Positions 1 through 8,118 of a stretch of 64,000 nucleotides of DNA are shown here, piece after piece. Origin of the DNA: CAYPEL01 sp036479985. Lineage in GTDB: Bacteria; Pseudomonadota; Gammaproteobacteria; DSM-19610. The translations under genes were made by a program, and so were the position numbers. Positions within the stretch are counted from its first letter, which is position 1. The number at the start of each line of letters is the position of its first letter. Below the pieces are notes generated by a model. That model saw nothing but the letters and a program-made list of their open reading frames with translations. It made no database searches and was not told the origin of the DNA. The DNA lies in the NCBI GenBank assembly GCA_965224815.1, contig CBDDAF010000003.1, positions 1,488,001-1,552,000 on the forward strand, given 5' to 3'.

Positions 1-424
1 TGATTCCATTTGCTAACCGGGAAGACCAACGGGTTACTAAAGAATCTTGCCGCTTTACACGCTGACCGGTCAGCATCAGCCAACCACCCGGCTGTTTTTC
101 ATATTGCTCTAAAAAACCAGGAATATCCGCTGGGTCATTCTGGCCATCACCATCCATAGTGATGATTATTCCGTCTTTTGCTACCGCGACTCCACTGACC
201 AGGGCGGCACTTTGCCCACATCGTCTAGCGTGCTTTAAAACCCGCAACCAGGCAAAACGATTACGCGCCTGACTCAACTGTTCCGACGTCGCATCTTCAC
301 TACCGTCATCAACCACAATAACTTCAAACTCATAATCAACATCCAGGACAGCAGTAATTTCTTCCAGCAAGGGAAGAATATTATCCGCTTCGTTATAGAC
401 TGGAATCACCACCGAAAACTGCAT
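1..424 (-). CDS. Glycosyltransferase family 2, DPM/GtrB-like, partial (C-terminus outside the window)
   Basis: The reverse strand encodes MQFSVVIPVYNEADNI at the N-terminus, the usual start of a GT-A fold GT2 enzyme. A VVDDGSEDAT nucleotide-binding segment follows, then ITMDGDGQNDP, which carries the DxD-type metal/sugar-nucleotide motif, and then GQRVKRQDSLVTRWSSR near the window edge. That last block is typical of dolichyl/undecaprenyl-phosphate sugar transferases, which move a sugar from a nucleotide or GDP donor to a polyprenyl phosphate on the cytoplasmic membrane face. The ATG at 424 is preceded by a G-rich stretch that can act as a ribosome binding site. About 141 codons are visible; membrane segments, if any, lie beyond the window. 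The acceptor and sugar cannot be told from this part. Confidence 0.85.
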   Translation of the reverse strand, partial: MQFSVVIPVYNEADNILPLLEEITAVLDVDYEFEVIVVDDGSEDATSEQLSQARNRFAWLRVLKHARRCGQSAALVSGVAVAKDGIIITMDGDGQNDPADIPGFLEQYEKQPGGWLMLTGQRVKRQDSLVTRWSSRLANGI

Positions 425-494
425 TAATACCCCCGGAGCTTTCCGGATTTTTACACAGACAGCTTGCCTGTGATTAGTTATATTATAAAACGCT

Positions 495-585
495 ACGCAG
501 GTTAGCCGCCATGTTGTTTCGTGACCGTCGGCAGCAGGGATGTATTCACAGCGAGTCACGAAACAACATGGCGGCTAACCTGCGT
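495..585. repeat. Perfect 31-bp inverted repeat with 29-bp spacer
   Basis: The arm at 495-525 is the exact reverse complement of 555-585, and the spacer is 526-554. The structure lies between the GT2 gene and the YyaL-type gene. It has no T-run, so it is not a standard terminator. It shares no sequence with the dispersed REP families. An in-frame GTG at 521 falls inside the left arm. Confidence 0.9.
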
Positions 586-631
586 ACTCATTAGCTTCTG
601 TCCATCCCAATATATTACTGGATTAAACACC

Positions 632-2692
632 TTGCACTATACCAATCACCTCCAGCATGAGACCAGCCCCTACTTGTTACAACACGCTGACAATCCAGTC
701 GACTGGCACCCCTGGGGGGCAGAAGCACTGGATAAAGCCCACCAGGAAAACAAACCCATCCTGTTGTCCATCGGTTATTCGGCCTGTCATTGGTGTCACG
801 TCATGGCACATGAATCCTTTGAAGACCCGGCCACTGCCGAGATCATGAACGAGCTATTCATCAATATCAAAGTAGACCGCGAGGAACGGCCGGATCTGGA
901 CAAGATCTACCAAACCGCACACCACCTGCTCACGCAACGTACCGGTGGCTGGCCGTTGACGATGTTTCTAACACCGGATAAACAGATTCCATTTTTTGGT
1001 GGTACCTATTTTCCAAATGACTCGCGCCACGGCCTGCCTGCCTTTACCGATCTATGCCGTCGCGTTGTGGATTTCTATCATGAAAAACAACATGAAATAG
1101 AACGCCAGAATCAGTCACTGATTGATTTCATGACAAACATGAATCAGGCTGAAAATGATACTGATACCACGCTCACTTCTATGCCAATTGATGCGGCACG
1201 ACAACAATTGGAACAGCAATTTGATTCACAGTATGGTGGCTTCGGTAAAGCCCCTAAATTCCCGCACCCCACCAGTATTGAACGTCTTATGCGGCATTGG
1301 TCTGCCAGTAAAACAGCCGGACAGGAAGACAAGCGCGCATTACATATGGCCCTGTTTACGCTGGATCGAATGGCGCTTGGCGGCATATACGACCAGATTG
1401 GTGGCGGTTTCTGCCGCTATTCAGTCGACGACCAATGGATGATTCCGCATTTTGAAAAAATGCTCTATGACAACGGCCCCTTGATGTCACTTTATGCAGA
1501 GGCCTATGCAGCAACCGGTAATCAACTCTACCAACGCATCGTACACGAAACAGTTGGCTGGCTGGAACGTGAAATGCAATCACCTGAAGGTGCTTTTTAT
1601 TCCAGTCTCGATGCCGACTCAGAAGGTGAAGAAGGTCGGTTTTATGTTTGGAGCCGGGAACAGATTCAATCAGTTGTCAGTGATGACGAATACGCCGTCG
1701 TTGCAAAACGGTTTGGATTCGATCGGGAGGCTAACTTCGAAGGCAAATGGAATCCACACGTGTTTCATTCTATCGATAAAATTTCTGAACAACTCGGCAT
1801 CGACGCAACCCAGACACAACAACGACTGACAGATGCGCAACAAAAAATGTTTGCTAAACGCGAACAGCGCATCCGACCCGGGCGTGATGAAAAAATTCTG
1901 GTGTCCTGGAATGCTCTGATGATAAAGGGCCTTGCACAAGCCAGCCGACACCTGTCACAACCCAAATTTGCAACAGTCGCCGAACGCGCACTCGATTACA
2001 TTCGCCAGCACATGTGGGTGGACGGCCGCTTGCTGGCTACCAGTAAGGATGGTCGCGCTCACCTAAATGCCTATCTGGATGATTACGTATTCCTTGCCGA
2101 TGCGATTCTGGAACTGCTGCAAGTTCACTGGCGTACCGAGTATCTGAATTTTGCCTTAGAATTAATTGAAGTCCTACTGAAGCATTTTGCCGATGATAGG
2201 GGCGGTTTCTATTTCACAGCCGATGATCATGAAAATTTAATCCAACGCCCCAAACCTCTGACCGACGATTCCCTGCCAGCCGGTAACGCCATCGCCGCCA
2301 AAATTTTGGGTCGACTCGGTCACCTGCTGGGTGAGACACGCTACCTTGATGCTGCCGAACTCACTTTGAAAGCTGCCTGGCAACCTATGCAACAAGGCCC
2401 TTATGGACACACAGGCTTATTACTGGCATTAGAAGAGCACCTTAATTCCATACAAACTATTGTGATTCGTGGCCCAGGCAAGGATGCTCAGGCATGGCTG
2501 CATTTTGCTGGACAAAGTTACACACCACACCGCCTGTGTTATCTGATACCCGATACTTCCGGGAAGTTACCCGGTCTGCTGGCAGAACGTGAAGCGAAAG
2601 AGGGTGTTGTTGCGTATATTTGTCAGGGAATGAGTTGCCAACAACCGGCTACGAATCTTGAAGATTTCAAACAGTATCTAAGCGGCGCCTGA
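632..2692 (+). CDS. Thioredoxin domain-containing protein, YyaL/SPATA20 (DUF255) family
   Basis: The protein opens with the family signature NHLQHETSPYLLQHADNPVDW-like block, then a thioredoxin-like domain with a CHWC active-site pair inside SACHWCHVMAHESF. The rest resembles an (alpha/alpha)6 barrel of the six-hairpin glycosidase / GlcNAc 2-epimerase type (GGFGKAPKFPHP, IPHFEKMLYDN, DEKILVSWNALMI). The function is not settled; a redox role is inferred from the CxxC. The frame is open back to a GTG at 521, but that codon lies in the 31-bp inverted repeat and would add about 37 non-homologous residues. The TTG at 632 sits just before the conserved block and gives 686 aa, near the family length, so it is preferred although no clear ribosome binding site precedes it. 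Confidence 0.88.
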   Translation: MHYTNHLQHETSPYLLQHADNPVDWHPWGAEALDKAHQENKPILLSIGYSACHWCHVMAHESFEDPATAEIMNELFINIKVDREERPDLDKIYQTAHHLLTQRTGGWPLTMFLTPDKQIPFFGGTYFPNDSRHGLPAFTDLCRRVVDFYHEKQHEIERQNQSLIDFMTNMNQAENDTDTTLTSMPIDAARQQLEQQFDSQYGGFGKAPKFPHPTSIERLMRHWSASKTAGQEDKRALHMALFTLDRMALGGIYDQIGGGFCRYSVDDQWMIPHFEKMLYDNGPLMSLYAEAYAATGNQLYQRIVHETVGWLEREMQSPEGAFYSSLDADSEGEEGRFYVWSREQIQSVVSDDEYAVVAKRFGFDREANFEGKWNPHVFHSIDKISEQLGIDATQTQQRLTDAQQKMFAKREQRIRPGRDEKILVSWNALMIKGLAQASRHLSQPKFATVAERALDYIRQHMWVDGRLLATSKDGRAHLNAYLDDYVFLADAILELLQVHWRTEYLNFALELIEVLLKHFADDRGGFYFTADDHENLIQRPKPLTDDSLPAGNAIAAKILGRLGHLLGETRYLDAAELTLKAAWQPMQQGPYGHTGLLLALEEHLNSIQTIVIRGPGKDAQAWLHFAGQSYTPHRLCYLIPDTSGKLPGLLAEREAKEGVVAYICQGMSCQQPATNLEDFKQYLSGA

Positions 2693-3237
2693 TCAACACT
2701 TTGCTAGAATTGACCGCGACAAGTTTCGCACGCCAGGCGACGCTTGTTGACAATTATTCCCTTCCGGAGTTTTAAAAGACAGCGTGCCCCCCTTAAATAA
2801 ACAGCTATAACTTTATAATATTCCGTACATTGGTTGTTAATCCTGGACAAATAACTCGGTTTGGCATGCACTGTGCACAACCAGGGTCAGGATCAATATG
2901 GAATCTTGAAGAACAAAAACGATAATACTGACTGGCGAGCAACACTAATACAAAGGATTGTCGCCGAATTAAGGTAATCACTCTGTCGCCAAAAATCTTT
3001 TTTGTATCTGTGATGGCATTCACACTTTCCTGGCTGGCAGCCCGAAGTTGTTGATTTACCAACTATTCAAGATCAAATTGAATTTACTTCACACATCAGT
3101 AGTCTTATGTATAAATCACGAGTATTCAACGGCTTGACATCAATATGGCAGAAGATCAGAGTATTACTTAAGCTGCCACAGGGTGACGCCGATTTAAGAC
3201 AGGTAATTCACAGCAATACCGGACTAGGTAAAGACTT
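2693..3237. other. Long intergenic region without a recognisable gene
   Basis: These 545 bases separate the YyaL-type gene from the aspartic protease gene. A TTGACA at 2747-2752 with TTTTAA 17 bases later is a possible sigma-70 promoter pointing right, but no recognised gene follows within normal distance. An 85-codon reverse ORF at 2805-3062 has no recognisable motif and is not called. Nothing else stands out. Confidence 0.5.
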
Positions 3238-3795
3238 ATGAAAAAACACCTGCAGTACGTAACCGGCACGATGCTTTCCCTTTTGTTTGCAAGCAGTAGT
3301 ACGACTGCTGCAGAATTTGCGACCAGCATTCCGATGGAAAACAAGGGCGCATCTACATTCTATGTAACCACTGAAATTGCCGGGCTGGATACTGTTGATT
3401 TCATGGTCGACACTGGATCAGGTTACGCCACTATCAATGAAGAAACGCTGGCCATGCTGACACAAGAGCAAAGCGCCATTTATGTAAAAGATCTTGAAGG
3501 TATTTTGGCTGATGGCAGCCGACTAGTAGTTCCGGTGTACAGAGTGAAAAGCATGAATATCGGTGGTAACTGCATGCTGGAAAATATCGAAGTGGCCGTG
3601 TTTCCGGGTAATACCCGTCAGATTCTGGGTCTCAGTGCCTTACGTCAGGCCGCACCTTTTATTTTTTCTATGAACCCACCACAACTGGTTCTCAGTCACT
3701 GTAGCACAGGCATTGCTAAAACCCAGCCAGAACCTAAACCGGTCGTTGAGGTACTGGAAAAAACTGCTGAGCAAACATCAGTTTCACCTTCCTGA
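3238..3795 (+). CDS. Exported clan AA (retropepsin-like) aspartic protease
   Basis: A signal peptide of about 25 residues (basic MKKH start, hydrophobic core, cleavage near TAA-EF) leads into a single retropepsin-type domain. The active-site motif is VDTGSGYAT at about residues 58-66, followed by a flap-like region and the hydrophobic-glycine segment QILGLSAL near residue 131. Retropepsin-like enzymes act as homodimers, each chain giving one Asp. At 185 aa it fits the bacterial periplasmic aspartyl protease group. The substrate is unknown. The tail is rich in Pro, Glu and Lys and looks disordered. A bidirectional terminator follows at once, so the gene is probably monocistronic. Confidence 0.8.
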   Translation: MKKHLQYVTGTMLSLLFASSSTTAAEFATSIPMENKGASTFYVTTEIAGLDTVDFMVDTGSGYATINEETLAMLTQEQSAIYVKDLEGILADGSRLVVPVYRVKSMNIGGNCMLENIEVAVFPGNTRQILGLSALRQAAPFIFSMNPPQLVLSHCSTGIAKTQPEPKPVVEVLEKTAEQTSVSPS

Positions 3796-3805
3796 TATCT
3801 TCCCC

Positions 3806-3848
3806 ACAAAAAAACCCGCGCATCTCAAATAAGATGCGCGGGTTTCAA
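3806..3848. terminator. Bidirectional rho-independent terminator
   Basis: A 13-bp perfect stem (3813-3825 with 3832-3844) closes a 6-base loop. It is flanked by an A-run on the left and T-rich sequence on the right, so it can end transcription of the aspartic protease gene from the left and of the EF-hand gene from the right. Confidence 0.88.
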
Positions 3849-3876
3849 TAATACAGACTAAAAGATAAGACTGTAT

Positions 3877-4236
3877 TTATTCAGCTTTCATACCTGTTTC
3901 AAATGCACTGAACTCAGCTGAATCCAGCTGACCGTCCTGATTGGCATCAACAGTGCTCCAGGATTCCATCAATGAAGGGTTAGCTTCAGCTTCACTTACA
4001 GAAATGTTGCCGTCACCGTCTGCATCCAAAGATGCAAAAGAACCACCAGCATCAGCGCCAGTATCAGTAACATCGGCAACAGCAGCAGTTGCGGCTGCAC
4101 CAGCGTCACCTGCAGCTTCTGAAATTGCTGCACCAGCTTCGCTGGCAGCTTCTGGTACATCCAGAGCGAAACTAGTTGTTGAAAAAATACCTGCGAATAA
4201 AGCAGCGGAAGAAAGAATAAGGGTCTTGCTAGTCAT
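3877..4236 (-). CDS. Periplasmic EF-hand calcium-binding protein
   Basis: A signal peptide of about 24 residues (cleavage near SFA-LD) is followed by an Ala/Glu/Asp-rich low-complexity stretch. Two EF-hand loops follow: DADGDGNISVSE at about residues 70-81 and DANQDGQLDSAE at about 97-108. Both have acidic residues at loop positions 1, 3, 5 and 12, so calcium binding is likely. The 119-aa protein has no catalytic domain, which suggests a calcium buffer or sensor in the periplasm. A GGAGA ribosome binding site lies about 10 bases before the ATG. It converges on the aspartic protease gene across the shared terminator. Confidence 0.8.
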   Translation of the reverse strand: MTSKTLILSSAALFAGIFSTTSFALDVPEAASEAGAAISEAAGDAGAAATAAVADVTDTGADAGGSFASLDADGDGNISVSEAEANPSLMESWSTVDANQDGQLDSAEFSAFETGMKAE

Positions 4237-4529
4237 AACAACGATTCTCCATAACGTTAAGTTGGCCTAATGGCACGACAAGTTTATTAGCAAAGGCTCT
4301 GAAAGCAATATAGTTTTTTGTATACCCGCTATTAATAAAATCACAGAAGATTTCATTGTCAATATTTTGACTATGTTTAAGTGATTGATTTATTTATTAT
4401 ATTAATCTTATAGGCTAATTTCATGCGACATGCTTGTCGCCATTACATGACACATTTTCTAGCAATTTTAGACCTATAATCCACAACAAACACACCATAA
4501 TTATCCTGAAAAACGTGTCATTAATGCGC

Positions 4530-5783
4530 TCAGTACAAACATACGGTAAACAATAAATGCTTGACCTCGGTGTCAATATTCTCCCAGCCAGTTGTTTTGA
4601 ACCCAACATTTCCAAACTGGCCAACAATATTCTCTGGTGGATCAGGTTCCTGCACCGCATCGTTTAGATACAAAAAGGCTTCAATAGGAAAATCTTCTGG
4701 AATATCCAATCTGACCTGCATAGTGCCCAGCGAATTTTCAATCCCGAAACTTGTCGCGCTAATTTTATTAAACGCTGCTTTTTTTTCAGACATGGTGCCA
4801 TCGATCTGTAAATTATCTGGCAACTGTTCATTATTAATCAACATAGCAGGCAGGCCTTGTTCACTGCTCCAATCTACCGTCGTCAATGTTTCAAGCTGCG
4901 AGAAAACAAGACCCATGGAAAATGGAATATCCACCAAGGTATCCATAACAAAACCATCGGGTGACAAAACATAGTCGATAGTCAGCGCGGGAGATTTCAA
5001 ACCCAGAAAAACCCGCACACGATTTTCGGTTCTACGAATGACTCTGACTGGTCCGACTTTAATTGCAACCAGCTCAGAACTATAATCTTTATGTGTACGG
5101 TTAAAACTTAGCAACCCAAATAACTTGCCGCTATGACGAATCTTCATAGTATCGAGAAGATCCGGACTCCACTGTTGGCCAGTTTCATCCCACCACCTAA
5201 AAACATCAACAAGAAAAGGCGTCTGTCGAGAGAAGCCTAGCTGGTACAAATTGGTAGAGACGCTGTCTGTTTCCGGATTGTAATTAATATAATGCTTAAG
5301 CGAAGATTTGCCAGACTCTTTTAATAATCTTACATAGACCCAATGCTGCACTTGCTGCTGATCATTAATTATTATTTCAATTAACTGCCCTTCACTGTCT
5401 GACTGACTCTGTGATGGCATACGTAAACTTGTATCACGCAGCAAAAATACCAACTCATCATTTTCATCGAAGACAATTTGTGCTGTATCAGTTTTGGTGA
5501 TTGTCTCGCTGGAAAAAACATAACGGTCTTCTTCATCTCGCCTGTCAATCTGAAACACAATTGGCTGCAGATGCTCACCCGTCCATCGATACAGAGCAAT
5601 ACGTTGTATCGGCAAGCCAATCAGGGCAGGAGTCTTCTGGCCAGTCAACACTATTACCCGCTGTTTCGAGGAGCAGCTCGCGCTATCAGCACCGACCTTA
5701 TTAATCGACGAGCCAGCCATTACAACTGATAGCTCAAATATCAGCATGGCACTTAACAGAAGTAAGAGCGAAGACAATCGCAT
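4530..5783 (-). CDS. Uncharacterised exported protein
   Basis: I do not recognise the family. The chosen ATG at 5783 gives a signal sequence of about 23 residues (MRLSSLLLLLSAM...) and a 417-aa product; the frame stays open to 5834, but that would overlap the upstream methyltransferase gene. The mature part is rich in beta-strand-like segments (ALIGLPIQRIALYRW, VRVIRRTENRVRVFLGL) with no cofactor motif, Cys pair or repeat that I can name. The start is 7 bases after the stop of the methyltransferase gene, so the two are probably co-transcribed. A cell-envelope location is inferred from the signal peptide only. Confidence 0.65.
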   Translation of the reverse strand: MRLSSLLLLLSAMLIFELSVVMAGSSINKVGADSASCSSKQRVIVLTGQKTPALIGLPIQRIALYRWTGEHLQPIVFQIDRRDEEDRYVFSSETITKTDTAQIVFDENDELVFLLRDTSLRMPSQSQSDSEGQLIEIIINDQQQVQHWVYVRLLKESGKSSLKHYINYNPETDSVSTNLYQLGFSRQTPFLVDVFRWWDETGQQWSPDLLDTMKIRHSGKLFGLLSFNRTHKDYSSELVAIKVGPVRVIRRTENRVRVFLGLKSPALTIDYVLSPDGFVMDTLVDIPFSMGLVFSQLETLTTVDWSSEQGLPAMLINNEQLPDNLQIDGTMSEKKAAFNKISATSFGIENSLGTMQVRLDIPEDFPIEAFLYLNDAVQEPDPPENIVGQFGNVGFKTTGWENIDTEVKHLLFTVCLY

Positions 5784-5790
5784 CGATGTT

Positions 5791-6621
5791 TTATTGATTG
5801 GGTCGCAAACCCATAGCAAACCGCGTCTCAACATCCATCCAGAGGCCTTTTTCAGTCAACTTTTCTCTGGCAAATTGCAGATGTGCATCACGAAATTTCG
5901 CCCGGTCAGCTTCCGGCACCTGTAGATATAGCCCACGCATGGCCGTGTTATTAACAACTTCCCACCATTCCTGCTCATCACGCAAGTGATAACCTAACTG
6001 TTTGTTGATGACAGTGGTATCCTGCAAACCTGCGTCAGTAAGCAGGTTATGGCAATGCTCGGTTGACTCTATGCGCTTACTACCAAACGGCCCTTCTGGT
6101 AATACGACTCCAAATTGCTTTAACTGATGAACAAAGTCGTCCAGCATCGGTTGAAAAGCGGTGGTTTCAAAACAGGTGAAAGCCACTTTTCCCCCCAGTC
6201 TGACAACCCTCACCCAGTCTTTCAGTGCAGCCCCCATATCCGGGATAAAAAACAAGCCGTAGGAACAAACGACGTTATCGAAATATCCTGATTTGAAATC
6301 CAGTTTTTCGGCATCCATTTCATGTAGATCAATATTTTTCAGCGCCATTTTATGAATATTAATTTGCGCCTTATCGAGCATGCCTGTGGACAGATCAATA
6401 CCCGTTACCCGGCCGGATTGTCCCACGGCTTGCGCCATAGCAGTTGCGACCATACCGGTACCGGTTGCGACATCGAGCACCCTGGCACCGGATCCCGGCT
6501 TTACAATATTAACCAGTTGATCCGCGCAGAAAGGAAAGAAACGCGTCGCGGAGCTATCATATTGCCCGCTGACCGCATCAAATATTTCCTGAATATTTTG
6601 CTTGTGTTGTTTGGCATCCAT
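5791..6621 (-). CDS. Class I SAM-dependent methyltransferase (UbiE/COQ5-like)
   Basis: Motif I is VLDVATGTGMVATAMAQ near residue 45, followed by GIDLSTGMLDKAQ (acidic motif II), MDAEKLDF and a CSYGLFFIPDM motif IV region. This is the Rossmann-fold arrangement of the UbiE/Methyltransf_11 group. The length, 276 aa, is normal. The substrate is not evident: the gene is not beside ubiquinone genes, and its only partner is the exported unknown immediately downstream. A copy of the dispersed palindromic element begins 3 bases upstream of the ATG and so occupies the 5' leader. Confidence 0.8.
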   Translation of the reverse strand: MDAKQHKQNIQEIFDAVSGQYDSSATRFFPFCADQLVNIVKPGSGARVLDVATGTGMVATAMAQAVGQSGRVTGIDLSTGMLDKAQINIHKMALKNIDLHEMDAEKLDFKSGYFDNVVCSYGLFFIPDMGAALKDWVRVVRLGGKVAFTCFETTAFQPMLDDFVHQLKQFGVVLPEGPFGSKRIESTEHCHNLLTDAGLQDTTVINKQLGYHLRDEQEWWEVVNNTAMRGLYLQVPEADRAKFRDAHLQFAREKLTEKGLWMDVETRFAMGLRPNQ

Positions 6622-6623
6622 GT

Positions 6624-6767
6624 AGAGAACCTCTGATTAATTAGCAAAAATCAGCAGGAGCGGCTTTAGCCGCAATGGGGCGCGGCGTTGTTCATCGCGG
6701 CTAAAGCCGCTCCTACAGATTCTGCACAGTTCAAATGACAAGATACATGAATCAATCAGAGGCTCCT
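6624..6767. repeat. REP/MITE-like palindrome, copy 1
   Basis: The core palindrome at 6656-6717 reads AGGAGCGGCTTTAGCCGC with the complementary arm CGGCTAAAGCCGCTCCTACA. Outer arms extend it: CCTCTGATTAATT at the left and AATCAATCAGAGG at the right. The longer outer arm is on the right side in this copy. Confidence 0.85.
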
Positions 6768-6777
6768 GAGTTTAATT

Positions 6778-7716
6778 TTACAAGCTCAACGATTCACCAA
6801 AGCTATCCTGATAACGCTTTTCAAACTCGTCTTTTGTAAATGTATGATTTTGGGTACCGTGCGTTTCTATTTTTATAGCACCCATCACGGCAGCAATTCG
6901 GCCGGTCACTTCCCAATCCAGCTTGTTCAACATCCCGTACAATAAGCCCCCCCGGTAGGCATCACCGCAACCGGTTGGATCGACTAATGCGCTGGTTTTC
7001 GCAGCGGGTATATCAATCCGTTTGCCCGGTAAATAAATATGTGAACCTTCCCCACCCCGGGTCACGATTAACGCCTCAACCTGTTCGGCAATTTCATGTG
7101 GTGACCATCCTGTACGATCCTGCAATACCTGAGATTCGTAGTCGTTTACACACACCCAGGTTGCTTGCTTAATGAAATTTTTAAAATCATCCCCGTCATA
7201 CAACGGCATAGACTGACCCGGATCAAAAATAAACGGGATACCGGCTTCGACAAACTGCGTTGCGTGTTCAATCATGCCTTGTCGGCCATCAGGAGAAACA
7301 ATGCCCATGCTGACACCCTTCGCATCAGCGACTTTTACTTCATGTGCAAAATCCATGGCACCCGGATGAAAAGCCGTGATCTGATTATCGTCCTGATCGG
7401 TAGTAATAAACGCCTGTGCGGTATAGGCGGAATCAATTTGTTTAACATGCTTACGTGAAATGCCGTGTTGATCCATCCACTCGGCATAAGGCGTAAAATC
7501 TTTGCCAACAGCCCCCATGGGTATAGGATCACCGCCCAACAGTTTCAGGTTAAACGCAATATTAGCTGCACAACCACCAAACTCGCGGCGAAGTTCCGGT
7601 ACATGAAAAGCAACATTCAAAATATGCACCTTGTCCGGCAGGATATGATTCTTGAATTGATCCTGGAACACCATAATGGTGTCATAGGCAAAGGAACCAC
7701 AAATAAGTGCTGTCAT
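6778..7716 (-). CDS. PfkB-family carbohydrate/nucleoside kinase (adenosine/ribokinase type)
   Basis: The N-terminal PfkB signature EFGGCAANIAFNLKLLGG lies near residue 48. The C-terminal signature DPTGCGDAYRGGLLYGM holds the catalytic Asp of the GAGD-type anion hole. The 312-aa length suits ribokinase/adenosine kinase-like enzymes, which transfer phosphate from ATP to a sugar or nucleoside; the substrate cannot be fixed from sequence alone. The ATG at 7716 is used because the frame above it opens only with a TTG, and an AGGT sequence lies upstream of it. It follows dgkA by 39 bases on the same strand and is the last gene of the likely gcv transcript. Confidence 0.82.
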   Translation of the reverse strand: MTALICGSFAYDTIMVFQDQFKNHILPDKVHILNVAFHVPELRREFGGCAANIAFNLKLLGGDPIPMGAVGKDFTPYAEWMDQHGISRKHVKQIDSAYTAQAFITTDQDDNQITAFHPGAMDFAHEVKVADAKGVSMGIVSPDGRQGMIEHATQFVEAGIPFIFDPGQSMPLYDGDDFKNFIKQATWVCVNDYESQVLQDRTGWSPHEIAEQVEALIVTRGGEGSHIYLPGKRIDIPAAKTSALVDPTGCGDAYRGGLLYGMLNKLDWEVTGRIAAVMGAIKIETHGTQNHTFTKDEFEKRYQDSFGESLSL

Positions 7717-7755
7717 AATCAATTTACCTGTTGTAATAATTCAAAACAGTACCGT

Positions 7756-8118
7756 TCAGACGAACAGAATGACTGCCCAAACAATAACCACATTAATGAG
7801 TGAAACAAATACTACCGCCGAACCAATATCCTTGGCGCGCCCGGACAGCGGGTGATGCTCATCACTGATACGGTCAACTACTGCCTCAATGGCAGAATTT
7901 AACAATTCGAAAACCGGAACCAGTAAACAAACCAGAATCATTACCGCCTTTTCCGTTGCAGTTTCACCCAACCACAGCGCTACAGGGATCAGCACCAAAC
8001 ATAAAAACAGTTCTTGACGAAATGCCGCTTCGTGACGGAAAGCCGCGGAAAGACCTGCCAGTGAATACCCGGCAGCATCAACAATTCGTATCAAACCTGA
8101 TTTGCCTGGTTTAACCAT
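7756..8118 (-). CDS. dgkA: Diacylglycerol kinase, prokaryotic DgkA type
   Basis: The protein phosphorylates diacylglycerol to phosphatidic acid in the inner membrane. The central motif ELLNSAIEAVVDRIS followed by HPLSGRAKDIGSA is the DgkA active site and metal-binding helix, and three hydrophobic segments match the three-helix fold. The ATG at 8118 gives 120 aa, the usual size. The longer open frame to 8241 is discarded because it lies inside gcvPB. The start overlaps the last 8 bases of gcvPB, suggesting translational coupling. Being downstream of the glycine genes is probably a transcription arrangement rather than a shared pathway. Confidence 0.92.
   Translation of the reverse strand: MVKPGKSGLIRIVDAAGYSLAGLSAAFRHEAAFRQELFLCLVLIPVALWLGETATEKAVMILVCLLVPVFELLNSAIEAVVDRISDEHHPLSGRAKDIGSAVVFVSLINVVIVWAVILFV

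Noticed and set aside
2805..3062. 85-codon reverse ORF in the gap before the aspartic protease gene
   Set aside because: No recognisable motif and no ribosome binding site; kept only as part of an intergenic note.
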